Below, piece by piece: positions 7,966 through 16,505 of a stretch of DNA of 34,277 nucleotides (the first letter of the stretch is position 1; every line of letters starts with the position of its first letter). The stretch is from positions 1-34,277 of the forward strand of contig JBGRQB010000025.1 in assembly GCA_041725875.1 (NCBI GenBank). Direction: 5' to 3'. A program made the position numbers and the translations under genes. Below the pieces are notes generated by a model, which saw only the letters and a program-made list of their open reading frames with translations, did no database searches and was not told the origin of the DNA. Source of the DNA: JBGRQB01 sp041725875. GTDB taxonomy: Bacteria > Bacteroidota > Ignavibacteria > Ignavibacteriales > Melioribacteraceae.

Positions 7966-9813
7966 TTGATTTCTCTATTTAATCCAAACAGTTATACAGA
8001 AATTAAAGCAAAGAATTTTATGCGGACAAACATTAAGAATACAAGATTTGGTCTTCTGGCTATTTTTTTATTTATACTCTCAATTGAAGTTTTTTTCAAA
8101 CTGCAATTGTTACAAGATACAACTTTCAAAGTTGCAACTTTTTTTATTATTTCAACTGTTTTTGAAGTCTGTACGATATATTTATTACTGAGTATTTTTT
8201 CTCTTAAAAAATCTAAAACGTTAGTGTTAAATATGATTTTAGCTTTTTTATTCGCAGTTATATACCTGGCAAACTATTCTCATTATTATTATTTCGGAGT
8301 TTTACCAAATAATATTTCTGTCAATTTTTTGATGACTAACACGACTTATGCTTTTTCGCTTATTCTGGACAGTTTTCATTTTATACATTTTATCGGACTT
8401 TTATTCTTTATAGCGCTGTTTCTGATTTTGCTTCAATTATATCACAAAAAAATAGCTCCGCCCGGAAACAAAAAGAAGGTAGCATTTCTGTTTTCTTTTT
8501 GTGTTCTTCTCTTATTTGTGAGTAACAATAACATTAAAATTGACAGCAGACCATTTACCAATCTTTCTACAACGCTGGTTAATTTTGCAAACTACACATA
8601 CAAATCTTTAGGAGGAAAAGTTGAAATTAAACGTGAAATGTTCACTAAGAGAATTCCTGAAATTAAAGTAGAAGAGAAAAAAGAACCAGCAAAAATTAAT
8701 TTTCTTCTGTTTGTAAGTGAAAGTGTGAGAGACGGAAGCACATACTCTGAAGAGGTTTATAAAAAGATTAATCCGTTTGTAAATAAGCTTACGCAAAGTA
8801 ATAAAATTATCAGGTTCAAAAATTATTATGCTAACTCAAACTCGACACTGAAATGTCTCTATTCGATTACATCCGGGAGAATTGGTAATTATTGTCCGAG
8901 AACAGTTCTATATTACGATTATCTAAAAGCCAGTAAGGATATAAGAACATTTTTCATAACTTCCCAAACTATCCATTATAGCAATATGGATAAATTTTAT
9001 GGCGAAAATATTGATCTTATGACGAGCAGAAAAGATTTTGATCAGGAAGAATTTAGCGATACAGGAGTAAACGATTTTGAGGTTTTAGATTATTTTAAGA
9101 CATACATAGATACTTTAACTTCAAACTTTGCAGGAATAATTCAGTTTAACAACACACATTATCCGTATAAAACTACAGATCCGAAAAATAATATTATCAA
9201 AGGAGATAACTCCTTGTTTGAAAGTTATCTTAACACAATTTATGAACAAGATCAGATTGTGAAAAAATATTTTGAAGTCCTGAAAAATAAGAACCTTCTC
9301 GATTCTACCATAATTATTTTTATTTCAGATCACGGTGAATCATTCAACGAACATAATATAAGCTTTCACAATAATTCTCTTTATAATGAGCAGACAAAGG
9401 TCCCTTTCTGGATTTATATTCCTGAAAAGATGAAAAATTTGCATCAAAAAGCGCAGTTAAATCAAAATAATTATTTCAGTCATCTTGATATATTTCCGAC
9501 AGTATTAGATATTTTTGATATAACTCCCGATAAATCAAAAAGTTTGACTGAAGGAATTTCAATTTTCAGAAAGATACCTGAAGAAAGAATGATTCCTCTG
9601 AAAGGGGAAGATATGGTGCCCTGTTACGGATATATCAGGAATAATTTAAAATATGTTAATATGGGAAGAACCAAAGGAAATGAGATGCTGGTTTTTAATT
9701 TATCGGATGATCCAAAGGAAAAAAAGAATATCTATTCCGGTTTTAGCACTAAAAAACAGACAAAAATCAAAAATACTTTGGATTCGCTTAAAACATTCTA
9801 CAAAATCAAATAA
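7966..9813 (+). CDS. Membrane-anchored sulfatase-family phosphotransferase (LtaS/EptA-like)
   Basis: About five hydrophobic segments fill residues 27-190, followed by an extracytoplasmic sulfatase/alkaline-phosphatase-fold domain (about 245-610). Motifs include FVSESVRDG (first metal region), NYYANSNSTLKCLYSITSG with Thr294 as likely nucleophile, NNTHYP, and FISDHGESFNEHN with Asp455 and His456 as metal ligands. The architecture matches LTA synthase and phosphoethanolamine transferases such as EptA/CptA, which move a phospho-head group onto envelope glycans or lipid A; the acceptor here is unknown. The start is uncertain. The TTG at 7966 has AGAGGG only 1 nt upstream, which is too close; the ATG at 8020 (MRTNIKNTRFG) is an alternative that still keeps all membrane segments. 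It stands alone. Confidence 0.85.
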   Translation: MISLFNPNSYTEIKAKNFMRTNIKNTRFGLLAIFLFILSIEVFFKLQLLQDTTFKVATFFIISTVFEVCTIYLLLSIFSLKKSKTLVLNMILAFLFAVIYLANYSHYYYFGVLPNNISVNFLMTNTTYAFSLILDSFHFIHFIGLLFFIALFLILLQLYHKKIAPPGNKKKVAFLFSFCVLLLFVSNNNIKIDSRPFTNLSTTLVNFANYTYKSLGGKVEIKREMFTKRIPEIKVEEKKEPAKINFLLFVSESVRDGSTYSEEVYKKINPFVNKLTQSNKIIRFKNYYANSNSTLKCLYSITSGRIGNYCPRTVLYYDYLKASKDIRTFFITSQTIHYSNMDKFYGENIDLMTSRKDFDQEEFSDTGVNDFEVLDYFKTYIDTLTSNFAGIIQFNNTHYPYKTTDPKNNIIKGDNSLFESYLNTIYEQDQIVKKYFEVLKNKNLLDSTIIIFISDHGESFNEHNISFHNNSLYNEQTKVPFWIYIPEKMKNLHQKAQLNQNNYFSHLDIFPTVLDIFDITPDKSKSLTEGISIFRKIPEERMIPLKGEDMVPCYGYIRNNLKYVNMGRTKGNEMLVFNLSDDPKEKKNIYSGFSTKKQTKIKNTLDSLKTFYKIK

Positions 9814-9825
9814 CGCATTATTAAA

Positions 9826-9856
9826 ACTCTGTAGTAATCCTTTATTTCTGCAGAGT
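9826..9856 (+). terminator. Weak hairpin downstream of the sulfatase-family gene
   Basis: ACTCTGTAG at 9826-9834 pairs with CTGCAGAGT at 9848-9856 (one G-T pair) over a 13-nt loop. No T run follows, so it may only protect the 3' end. Confidence 0.3.
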
Positions 9857-10023
9857 CCCTTTCAAACAAATCTGATTCTATCAATAAAAACAAAAGAAGT
9901 TGTTTCCGCACAAATTCTCTTCTTAATTAAATTTATTTAACAGGTGAAATCTTAAAGAATATTTGTTATTTTTCGTTGCAATTTTAGAAGAAAAACGATA
10001 CTTTCTCTATCTTAATTAAAAGT

Positions 10024-10725
10024 ATGATAAAAGAAAATCTGGAAATACTACAGCAGAGAATTTCTGCAAAGTGTAAAGAAACAGGCAGAAATTTAAGCGA
10101 AGTCAAATTAATTGCCGTTTCCAAATACAATCCTGTTAAATCTATACAGGAAGTTTTTAATTCAGGTTATGTTAATCTGGGCGAAAACAAGGCGCAGGAA
10201 TTCAGTGAAAAAGCTCAAATTGTTAAAGAAGATGTTACCTGGCATTTTATCGGGCATCTTCAGACAAACAAAGTCAAACTGGTTGTTCCTTATGCAGAAT
10301 ATATTCATTCAGTTGAAACTACCAAACTGGCAAATGAAATTAACAAAAGAGCGGCGTTAATAGATAAAACACAAAAAATATTTCTTGAAGTAAATACTTC
10401 GGGAGAAGAATCTAAGTTTGGTTTACAGGCCGAAGATAAAATATTGGAATTTGCAGAATTTTGTAAAACGCTTTCCAGTGTTGATTTTTGCGGATTAATG
10501 ACAATGGCTCCTTATACCGATGATGAACAGGTTATCAGAAATTGCTTTAGAAAAGTAAGGGAATTAAAAGATATGCTTAGCGGCAGAGGATTTAAAATTA
10601 CCGAACTTTCTATGGGAATGACAAATGATCTTGAATTAGCAATTGAAGAAGGTGCTACAATGTTAAGAATTGGAACTGCCATTTTTGGCCAGCGTGATTA
10701 CAGCAAAACCTGGAAAGATTTATGA
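10024..10725 (+). CDS. yggS: YggS/PLPBP-family pyridoxal-phosphate homeostasis protein
   Basis: A 233 aa single-domain alanine-racemase-fold protein that binds PLP and buffers it without a known catalytic reaction. Lys34 in LIAVSKYNP is the expected Schiff-base residue. Other family motifs are GENKAQEF, WHFIGHLQTNKV and the C-terminal LSMGMTNDLELAIEEGATMLRIGTAIFG, which binds the cofactor phosphate. It opens a tightly coupled gene string: its stop overlaps the start of divIVA by 4 bp (ATGA). In Bacillus its ortholog ylmE also sits upstream of divIVA, so the neighbourhood supports the call. Confidence 0.95.
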   Translation: MIKENLEILQQRISAKCKETGRNLSEVKLIAVSKYNPVKSIQEVFNSGYVNLGENKAQEFSEKAQIVKEDVTWHFIGHLQTNKVKLVVPYAEYIHSVETTKLANEINKRAALIDKTQKIFLEVNTSGEESKFGLQAEDKILEFAEFCKTLSSVDFCGLMTMAPYTDDEQVIRNCFRKVRELKDMLSGRGFKITELSMGMTNDLELAIEEGATMLRIGTAIFGQRDYSKTWKDL

Positions 10726-11258
10726 GAGATTTTGTAACTAACATAAAGAATCAGGAATTTACAAAATCGTTCCGGGGATATAATACGGAAGAGATCGATT
10801 CGTATCTTGATCAACTCTCTTACGAATGCGAGAAGCTTGTAACCAAAAATAAAAAGCTTGAAACGGGTCTGGCAGAAGCAAATGCCGAACTTGAAGCAAC
10901 AAAAATAAAAGTTGAAGAGCTGCAAATAGAACGTGAACAGCTTAAATCGGATGCGGTTGCAGTTATTGAAGCAACAAAAGCCGAATCTGCTGTGGTTCTT
11001 AAAGATGCTCAGTCAAAAGCTGAACAGCTGGTTGAAAATGCAAAACAGGATGCTGACAGAATAAGACGAGCAGTAATAAATTTACGTGAAGAAAAACATC
11101 TTTTAATTGCCAGATTAAAGGCAATTATAGAAACACAAAATGAAGTTCTGGAAAACCGGACAGGAAGTAAAAGTCTGCGGACCGTTGAAACAGAAGAAAA
11201 GAAATCAGCGGCTGAGACAAATATAAATGTAGAAGATATAGTGGAGAAACTTCTATGA
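10722..11258 (+). CDS. divIVA: DivIVA-domain coiled-coil protein
   Basis: A 178 aa protein with the DivIVA N-terminal signature IKNQEFTKSFRGYNTEEIDSYLDQ (residues 8-31), followed by a long coiled coil to about residue 145 and a short polar tail ending EDIVEKLL. DivIVA proteins bind curved membrane at poles or septa and recruit growth or division proteins in Gram-positive bacteria; the role in a Gram-negative-type cell is not established. Residues 93-114 (LKDAQSKAEQLVENAKQDADRI) have the 11-residue Ala/Lys pattern also seen in the membrane protein two genes downstream. It overlaps yggS and pnp by 4 bp on each side, which implies translational coupling. Confidence 0.9.
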   Translation: MRDFVTNIKNQEFTKSFRGYNTEEIDSYLDQLSYECEKLVTKNKKLETGLAEANAELEATKIKVEELQIEREQLKSDAVAVIEATKAESAVVLKDAQSKAEQLVENAKQDADRIRRAVINLREEKHLLIARLKAIIETQNEVLENRTGSKSLRTVETEEKKSAAETNINVEDIVEKLL

Positions 11259-12076
11259 GCAAATTAATTGAAATGATTAATGAAACACTTGAAGTTATTA
11301 AAAAAACAACTACTGAAAAATATGAAGTAGGAATTATTCTTGGAACCGGACTTGGTGGTTTGGTATCCGAAATTGAAATTGAACACGAAATCGATTACGA
11401 TCAGTTACCGCATTTTCCTCTTTCAACTGTTGAATCTCACAAAGGCAAGCTGATTTTTGGAAGGCTTGGCGGAAAAAATGTTGTGGCAATGCAGGGAAGA
11501 TTTCATTTTTACGAAGGATATACAATGCAGCAAATTACATATCCTGTAAGAGTGATGAAAATGATGGGTATTGAAACTCTTATTGTTTCAAATGCCTGTG
11601 GCGGGATGAACCCTATTTACAGCCGCGGCGATATTATGATTATGATCGATCACATTAATTTGCTCGGAGATAATCCTTTAATCGGAGCCAACGAAGATAA
11701 ATTTGGTCCGAGATTTCCTGATATGAGTGAACCTTACGATCTTAAATTAATTGAACTGGCAGAAAATGTTGCGCTGGAAAACAACATTAAAGTGCAAAAA
11801 GGTGTTTATGTTGCTGTTTCCGGTCCAAACCTTGAAACAAAAGCCGAGTACAGGTTTTTAAGAACAATCGGTGCAGATGTTGTTGGTATGTCAACAGTGC
11901 CGGAAAATATTGTTGCAAATCATATGGGAATGAAAGTTTTGGGAATAAGCATTATTACCGATGAATGTTTCCCAGAAGCTCTTAAAGCAGTTGACGTTGC
12001 AGAAATTATTGAAACTGCAAATGCAACTGAACCAAAAATGACATTAATTATGAAAGAAGTTGTTTCCAGATTGTGA
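11255..12076 (+). CDS. Purine nucleoside phosphorylase (trimeric PNP/MTAP family)
   Basis: Phosphorolysis of purine (deoxy)nucleosides to free base and (deoxy)ribose-1-phosphate in purine salvage. The 273 aa length and motifs are those of trimeric PNP: GIILGTGLGGL (phosphate loop), MQGRFHFYEGY, VSNACGGMN, and GPNLETKAEYRF with Glu194, the base-binding Glu. At the position equivalent to human PNP Asn243 (LITN) this protein has Asp236 (IITDECFPE). In known enzymes Asn there selects 6-oxopurines and Asp favours or allows 6-aminopurines, so substrate range may be broader than guanosine/inosine. Starts inside divIVA (ATGA) and ends inside the next gene (GTGA). A specific gene name is withheld because several paralog names exist. 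Confidence 0.93.
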   Translation: MSKLIEMINETLEVIKKTTTEKYEVGIILGTGLGGLVSEIEIEHEIDYDQLPHFPLSTVESHKGKLIFGRLGGKNVVAMQGRFHFYEGYTMQQITYPVRVMKMMGIETLIVSNACGGMNPIYSRGDIMIMIDHINLLGDNPLIGANEDKFGPRFPDMSEPYDLKLIELAENVALENNIKVQKGVYVAVSGPNLETKAEYRFLRTIGADVVGMSTVPENIVANHMGMKVLGISIITDECFPEALKAVDVAEIIETANATEPKMTLIMKEVVSRL

Positions 12077-12687
12077 AAAAACAAACAACTAAATATATAA
12101 CCCTTGCAATATTGCTGCTGATAATGTTTTCGGCAAATTTTGTTAGTACAGATCTTTTTGAGCCTGGTTTTCAGACTTTCACAGTCTGGTTTGTACTATC
12201 TTTATTTGCATTTGCCGCCGGATGGTTAACTGATAAAGTTGCCGGATGGAAAAAAGGCGGAATCATTATTTTTACAGTTACGGCAGCTTCTGCAATAATC
12301 AGTTTGTTTCTTGTATCATTTTTCGGCGGATATTTTTCTGCTCAAAATCTGATAATGGAAGAACTGATTTTATATTCTTTGCGCAGTTTTACACTTGGTG
12401 CTTTTGGATTTTTCGGAATGTCTGTTGCAGAAGTTTTTGTTCTGCAGAACCTTACTGAAAAATGTCGCGCAAATGAAGAAGCAATGGAAAAAATGTTTTC
12501 AACAGCTCAAAAAGAATCGGAGCTGATTGTAAAAGAAGCTGAAATAAAAGCAGAAAAAATTGTTTTTGATGCAGAAAAAAAAGCAAAGGTTATGAAATAC
12601 AAGTCCGACGAAGTTGAAGCAAAACTTCGCGAGCTTATCCGAATCGAAAGAGAATTGATCCAAAAGTATGAATCTGAGAGTGAGTAA
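12073..12687 (+). CDS. Unrecognised 4-TM membrane protein with C-terminal coiled coil
   Basis: 204 aa, no family recognised. Four hydrophobic segments fall at about residues 9-25, 34-51, 58-80 and 95-122, followed by a cytoplasmic helical stretch (125-204) of Lys, Glu and Ala. Residues 153-174 (VKEAEIKAEKIVFDAEKKAKVM) share the pattern of the coiled coil in DivIVA two genes upstream. The start is GTG at 12073, overlapping the pnp stop as GTGA; no other start keeps the first membrane helix. It occupies the slot between divIVA and ileS, although it does not resemble the YlmG/YggT membrane protein found in that cluster in Bacillus. A scaffold or membrane anchor for DivIVA is a reasonable guess but is inference only. 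Confidence 0.8.
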   Translation: MKKQTTKYITLAILLLIMFSANFVSTDLFEPGFQTFTVWFVLSLFAFAAGWLTDKVAGWKKGGIIIFTVTAASAIISLFLVSFFGGYFSAQNLIMEELILYSLRSFTLGAFGFFGMSVAEVFVLQNLTEKCRANEEAMEKMFSTAQKESELIVKEAEIKAEKIVFDAEKKAKVMKYKSDEVEAKLRELIRIERELIQKYESESE

Positions 12688-12726
12688 AAAAGTAAATAAA
12701 AGAAATAAAAAAAGGTAAACGAAACG

Positions 12727-15700
12727 ATGTTTAAACAGTATTCAGACAAAGTAAAATATCCTGAGATTGAAGAACGGGTACTCAAGTTCTGGAAGGAAAA
12801 TAAAGTCTTTGAAAAAAGTATTTCCACCAGAAGCGATGCGAAACCATACACTTTTTATGAAGGTCCGCCAACAGCAAATGGTAAACCCGGTATTCATCAC
12901 GTAATGGCGCGTACGTTAAAAGATTTGGTTTGTCGTTACAAAACACTTCAGGGATATCAGGTTAAAAGACAAGGTGGCTGGGATACTCACGGTCTGCCGG
13001 TTGAAATTGAAGTTGAAAAACAATTAGGCATTAAAAACAAAAGTGAAATTCCTGAATTTGGAGTAGCAAAATATAACAAAGCTTGTCGCGAATCTGTATT
13101 TACTTACAAAGATTTGTGGGAGCAGATGACTGACAGAATGGGTTACTGGCTTGATCTTGATACAGCTTATGTGACCTGTACAAATAACTACATTGAATCA
13201 GTCTGGTGGGCATTAAAAACAATGTTCGATAAAGGATTGATTTACAAAGATTACAAAATTGTTCCTCAGTGTCCAAGATCGGAAACAGTACTTTCTTCAC
13301 ACGAACTTGCACTTGGATATAAAGAAACAAAAGATCCTTCAGTTTACATAAAACTGAAAGTTACTTCAGAAGAACTTAAAAGTGACGATGGCGATACTTT
13401 CTTTTTAGTCTGGACTACAACTCCCTGGACGCTTCTTTCAAATGTGGCGCTGGCTGTTGGTGATGAAGTAGATTATGTAAAAATTAAAATAGATGATCAT
13501 TACTTAATTCTTGCAGAAGCAAGATTATCAGTAATTACAGAAGAATATGAAGTAGTTGCAAAATATAAAGGTGCAGATCTTGCAGATAAAGAATATGAGC
13601 AGCTTTTCGATTTCTGCAAAGTTGATAAAAGAGGATTTTTCCTTGTAACAGGCGACTTTGTAAGTACCGAAGATGGTTCCGGTATTGTTCATATTGCTCC
13701 TGCATTTGGTGCGGATGACTACGAGTTATCAAAACAGTTTGATCTTCCGTTCTTGCAACCGGTAAAACGTAACGGTACTTTTGTAGAAGATATTCCTGAA
13801 ATAGGAGGCAAATTTGTTAAAGATGCCGATCCTGATATCATCTATATGTTAAAGCAGAAAGGACAGCTTTACAGAAAAGAAACTATTGTGCATAGTTATC
13901 CTTTCAGCTGGAGATTTGATGATGTGCCGATAATTTATTATGCAAGAGAAAGCTGGTTTATTAAAACCACTGAAATTGCTGACAGAATGGTTGAATTGAA
14001 TAAAACAATTAACTGGTGTCCGCCTGAAGTTGGTGCCGGACGTTTTGGAAACTGGCTTGAAGATAACAAAGACTGGGCTCTTTCCCGCGACCGTTACTGG
14101 GCTACTCCTTTACCAATTTGGGTTAGCGAAGATGGCGATCAGCATTGTGTTGGTTCAATTGAAGACCTTAAAAAAGGTTATGTTGAAAGAGATGGTAAAA
14201 GAGTAAGCGTTGCTGATTTACCGGAAGAAGAAATCGATTTACACAAACCGTTTGTAGATGATGTTAAATTTGAAATTAACGGTAAAGAATATTTAAGAAC
14301 TCCGGAACTTATTGATGTTTGGTTTGATTCCGGTGCAATGCCTTTTGCTCAGTTGCATTATCCTTTTGAAAATAAAGAATATTTCGAAAACAGATATCCT
14401 GCTGATTTTATTTGCGAAGGTATAGATCAGACAAGAGGATGGTTCTACACTCTTCACGCAATTGGTGCAATGTTGTTCGACAATGTAACATACAAAAACG
14501 TTGTTGTTAACGAGTTGATTCTTGATAAAAACGGACTGAAAATGTCTAAGTCAAAAGGAAACACAGTTAATCCGTTTGACTTATTTGATAAATATGGTGC
14601 CGATGCCACAAGATGGTATCTTGTTACAACATCTCCGCCTTGGAGACCAACATTGTTTGATGAAGAAGGTATTGTAGAAGTTCAGAGAAAATTCTTTGGT
14701 ACTTTGATGAACACATATTCATTCTTCACATTATATGCAAATCTTGATAATTTCGATTTTTCAGCAGAAATGGTTCCTTATGAAAAACGTCCTGAAATTG
14801 ACAGATGGATTATTTCAAAAGTAAGTTCACTTGTAAAAGAATATGAATCGTTAATGGACAATTACGAGTTAACAAAAGCTGCAAGAGCGGTTCAGGATTT
14901 TACAATTGAAGAATTATCAAACTGGTATGTCAGAAGATGTAGAAGAAGATTCTGGAAATCAGAAGTAAATGAAAATAAAATTGCAGCTTACCAGACATTG
15001 TATGAATGTCTTGAAGTAATTGCAAAACTTACAGCTCCTTTTGCTCCGTTTGTTGCAGAAGAATTATATCAGAATCTTAACTCTGTAACAAAAAGAAATG
15101 CTTCAGAGTCAGTACATTTGGTAGAATTCCCTAAACCATTGTATATTGATAAAGACCTTGAAGAAAAGATGGACATTGCACAAAAAGTAGTTTATATTAC
15201 CAGATCAATGCGTGCAAAAGCAAACCTTAAAGTACGTCAGCCGCTTGCAAAAATTATGATTGCTGTTGACAAAGCAAAAAGAGATGCTGTTAAAAAAATG
15301 GAAGATGTTATACTGGAAGAAGTTAATATTAAAGAACTTGTTGTTCTTGAAGATGATGCCGGTATAGTTAATAAATCAGCAAAACCAAACTTTAAATCAA
15401 TTGGTCCGAAATATGGTAAAATTGTTAAAGTAGTTGCAAATGCAATTCGAGAATTGGATAATGATACCGTTGTTAAGCTTGAAGCAGAAGGTTCACTTCC
15501 GCTTGATATAGATGGTGAAAATGTAACAATTACCATTGACGATGTTGAAATTATCAGCACAGAAATTGAAGGATGGGTTGTTGAAACTGAAGAAGCTGTA
15601 ACTGTTGCTATTGACAGTGAGCTTACTGACGAACTTATTGCTGAAGGTTATTCACGCGAGTTTGTTAATCGCGTTCAGAATATGAGAAAAGATTTTGGTC

Positions 15701-15897
15701 TGGATCTTATGGACAGAATCTCTATCGGATTTTCTGGTGATGAAAAATTAATTAAGAGCATAGAAATGTTTACCGATTATATTTCAAACGAAACTTTAGC
15801 CACAACTATTACATCAAAAGAGATGTTTAATGGTTTGAAACAGGATTGGAAAGTTGGTGAATATGACTGTACAATTTCTATTGAAAAAGCAGGATAA
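12727..15897 (+). CDS. ileS: Isoleucyl-tRNA synthetase, type 2 (IleS2), with GXHH signature
   Basis: Charges tRNA-Ile. 1056 aa, of the eukaryote-like type 2 form: the C-terminal part carries KSIGPKYGKIVK and DIDGENVTITIDDVEI-type repeats rather than the zinc finger of type 1. The class I HXGH motif is altered: PPTANGKPGIHHVMART reads Gly55-Ile-His57-His58 where HIGH is expected. KMSKS is intact at 605-609. The CP1 editing domain is present (TTTPWTLLSNVALAVGD; GIVHIAPAFGADDYEL). Type 2 enzymes are known for low sensitivity to mupirocin, and the GXHH variants have been reported (from memory) as hyper-resistant. The Shine-Dalgarno is AAAGGTAA before ATG 12727. It is followed closely by the dksA-like gene, lspA and rluD, an order shared with Bacillus. 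Confidence 0.97.
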   Translation: MFKQYSDKVKYPEIEERVLKFWKENKVFEKSISTRSDAKPYTFYEGPPTANGKPGIHHVMARTLKDLVCRYKTLQGYQVKRQGGWDTHGLPVEIEVEKQLGIKNKSEIPEFGVAKYNKACRESVFTYKDLWEQMTDRMGYWLDLDTAYVTCTNNYIESVWWALKTMFDKGLIYKDYKIVPQCPRSETVLSSHELALGYKETKDPSVYIKLKVTSEELKSDDGDTFFLVWTTTPWTLLSNVALAVGDEVDYVKIKIDDHYLILAEARLSVITEEYEVVAKYKGADLADKEYEQLFDFCKVDKRGFFLVTGDFVSTEDGSGIVHIAPAFGADDYELSKQFDLPFLQPVKRNGTFVEDIPEIGGKFVKDADPDIIYMLKQKGQLYRKETIVHSYPFSWRFDDVPIIYYARESWFIKTTEIADRMVELNKTINWCPPEVGAGRFGNWLEDNKDWALSRDRYWATPLPIWVSEDGDQHCVGSIEDLKKGYVERDGKRVSVADLPEEEIDLHKPFVDDVKFEINGKEYLRTPELIDVWFDSGAMPFAQLHYPFENKEYFENRYPADFICEGIDQTRGWFYTLHAIGAMLFDNVTYKNVVVNELILDKNGLKMSKSKGNTVNPFDLFDKYGADATRWYLVTTSPPWRPTLFDEEGIVEVQRKFFGTLMNTYSFFTLYANLDNFDFSAEMVPYEKRPEIDRWIISKVSSLVKEYESLMDNYELTKAARAVQDFTIEELSNWYVRRCRRRFWKSEVNENKIAAYQTLYECLEVIAKLTAPFAPFVAEELYQNLNSVTKRNASESVHLVEFPKPLYIDKDLEEKMDIAQKVVYITRSMRAKANLKVRQPLAKIMIAVDKAKRDAVKKMEDVILEEVNIKELVVLEDDAGIVNKSAKPNFKSIGPKYGKIVKVVANAIRELDNDTVVKLEAEGSLPLDIDGENVTITIDDVEIISTEIEGWVVETEEAVTVAIDSELTDELIAEGYSREFVNRVQNMRKDFGLDLMDRISIGFSGDEKLIKSIEMFTDYISNETLATTITSKEMFNGLKQDWKVGEYDCTISIEKAG

Positions 15898-15926
15898 TAT
15901 TTATCCTCATTACAGGAGGTACTACT

Positions 15927-16475
15927 ATGGCTAAAAAAGGTGAAGCAACAGGAACTAAAAAAGTTTCCGCTGCAAAAAAGAGTACGGCTACTAAAAAAGC
16001 AGCCGCAAAAACCACTGCCGGAGCAAAAAAAACTTCGGGTGAGGTTGAAGTAGTAACTAAAACAAAAAAAGTAAAAAAGGTAAAAGGATATCCTAAAAGA
16101 GAACTAAATGAGTTCAAAAAAATCATTCTTGAAAAACGTCAGGAAATTTTGGAACAACTCCAAAACCTGAAAGATCAGATGATGGATCCTACTACCGGTC
16201 AGTACGTTAATGAAAATTCGCCATATTCTTTGCATATGGCAGAACAGGGAACTGACTCTCAGGAACGCGAAAAATTATATTTGTGGGCGCAGAGAGAAAA
16301 CAAATTCCTTGGCTATCTGGAAGATGCTTTGTTGAGAATTGAAAATGGTACATACGGAATCTGTATTGCCAGTCTCGATGATCCTGAGCCTCATCTTGTT
16401 CCAAAGCCAAGATTACTTGCAGTACCACATACACAATTATGTGTTGCCTGTAAAGAAAAACAAAATAAAAGATAA
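15927..16475 (+). CDS. DksA/TraR-family protein with histone H1-like N-terminal tail
   Basis: 182 aa. Residues 1-55 are almost entirely Lys, Ala, Thr and Ser (KKSTATKKAAAKTTAGAKK), like a histone H1/AlgP tail able to bind nucleic acid. Residues 56-182 form a DksA/TraR domain: a coiled coil (FKKIILEKRQEILEQLQNLKDQ and a return helix ENKFLGYLEDALLRIENGTYGIC) and a C-terminal finger. The finger keeps only three Cys (146, 172, 175); Ser149 replaces the fourth. DksA enters the RNA polymerase secondary channel and modulates transcription with ppGpp; the tip residues usually Asp-x-x-Asp-Ala are not obvious here. GGAGG precedes the ATG by 7 nt. Equivalent in position to Bacillus ylyA, between ileS and lspA. 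Confidence 0.88.
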   Translation: MAKKGEATGTKKVSAAKKSTATKKAAAKTTAGAKKTSGEVEVVTKTKKVKKVKGYPKRELNEFKKIILEKRQEILEQLQNLKDQMMDPTTGQYVNENSPYSLHMAEQGTDSQEREKLYLWAQRENKFLGYLEDALLRIENGTYGICIASLDDPEPHLVPKPRLLAVPHTQLCVACKEKQNKR

Positions 16476-16505
16476 TATTGATGATGCGAATATCTGGAGA
16501 ATAAT

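Noticed and set aside
9653..9940. 95-codon plus-strand ORF running past the sulfatase-family gene
   Set aside because: Mostly a shifted frame of the real gene; the extra part has no family likeness and no Shine-Dalgarno.
12688..12726. T-box leader before ileS
   Set aside because: The gap is only 39 bp and lacks room for a T-box or terminator.
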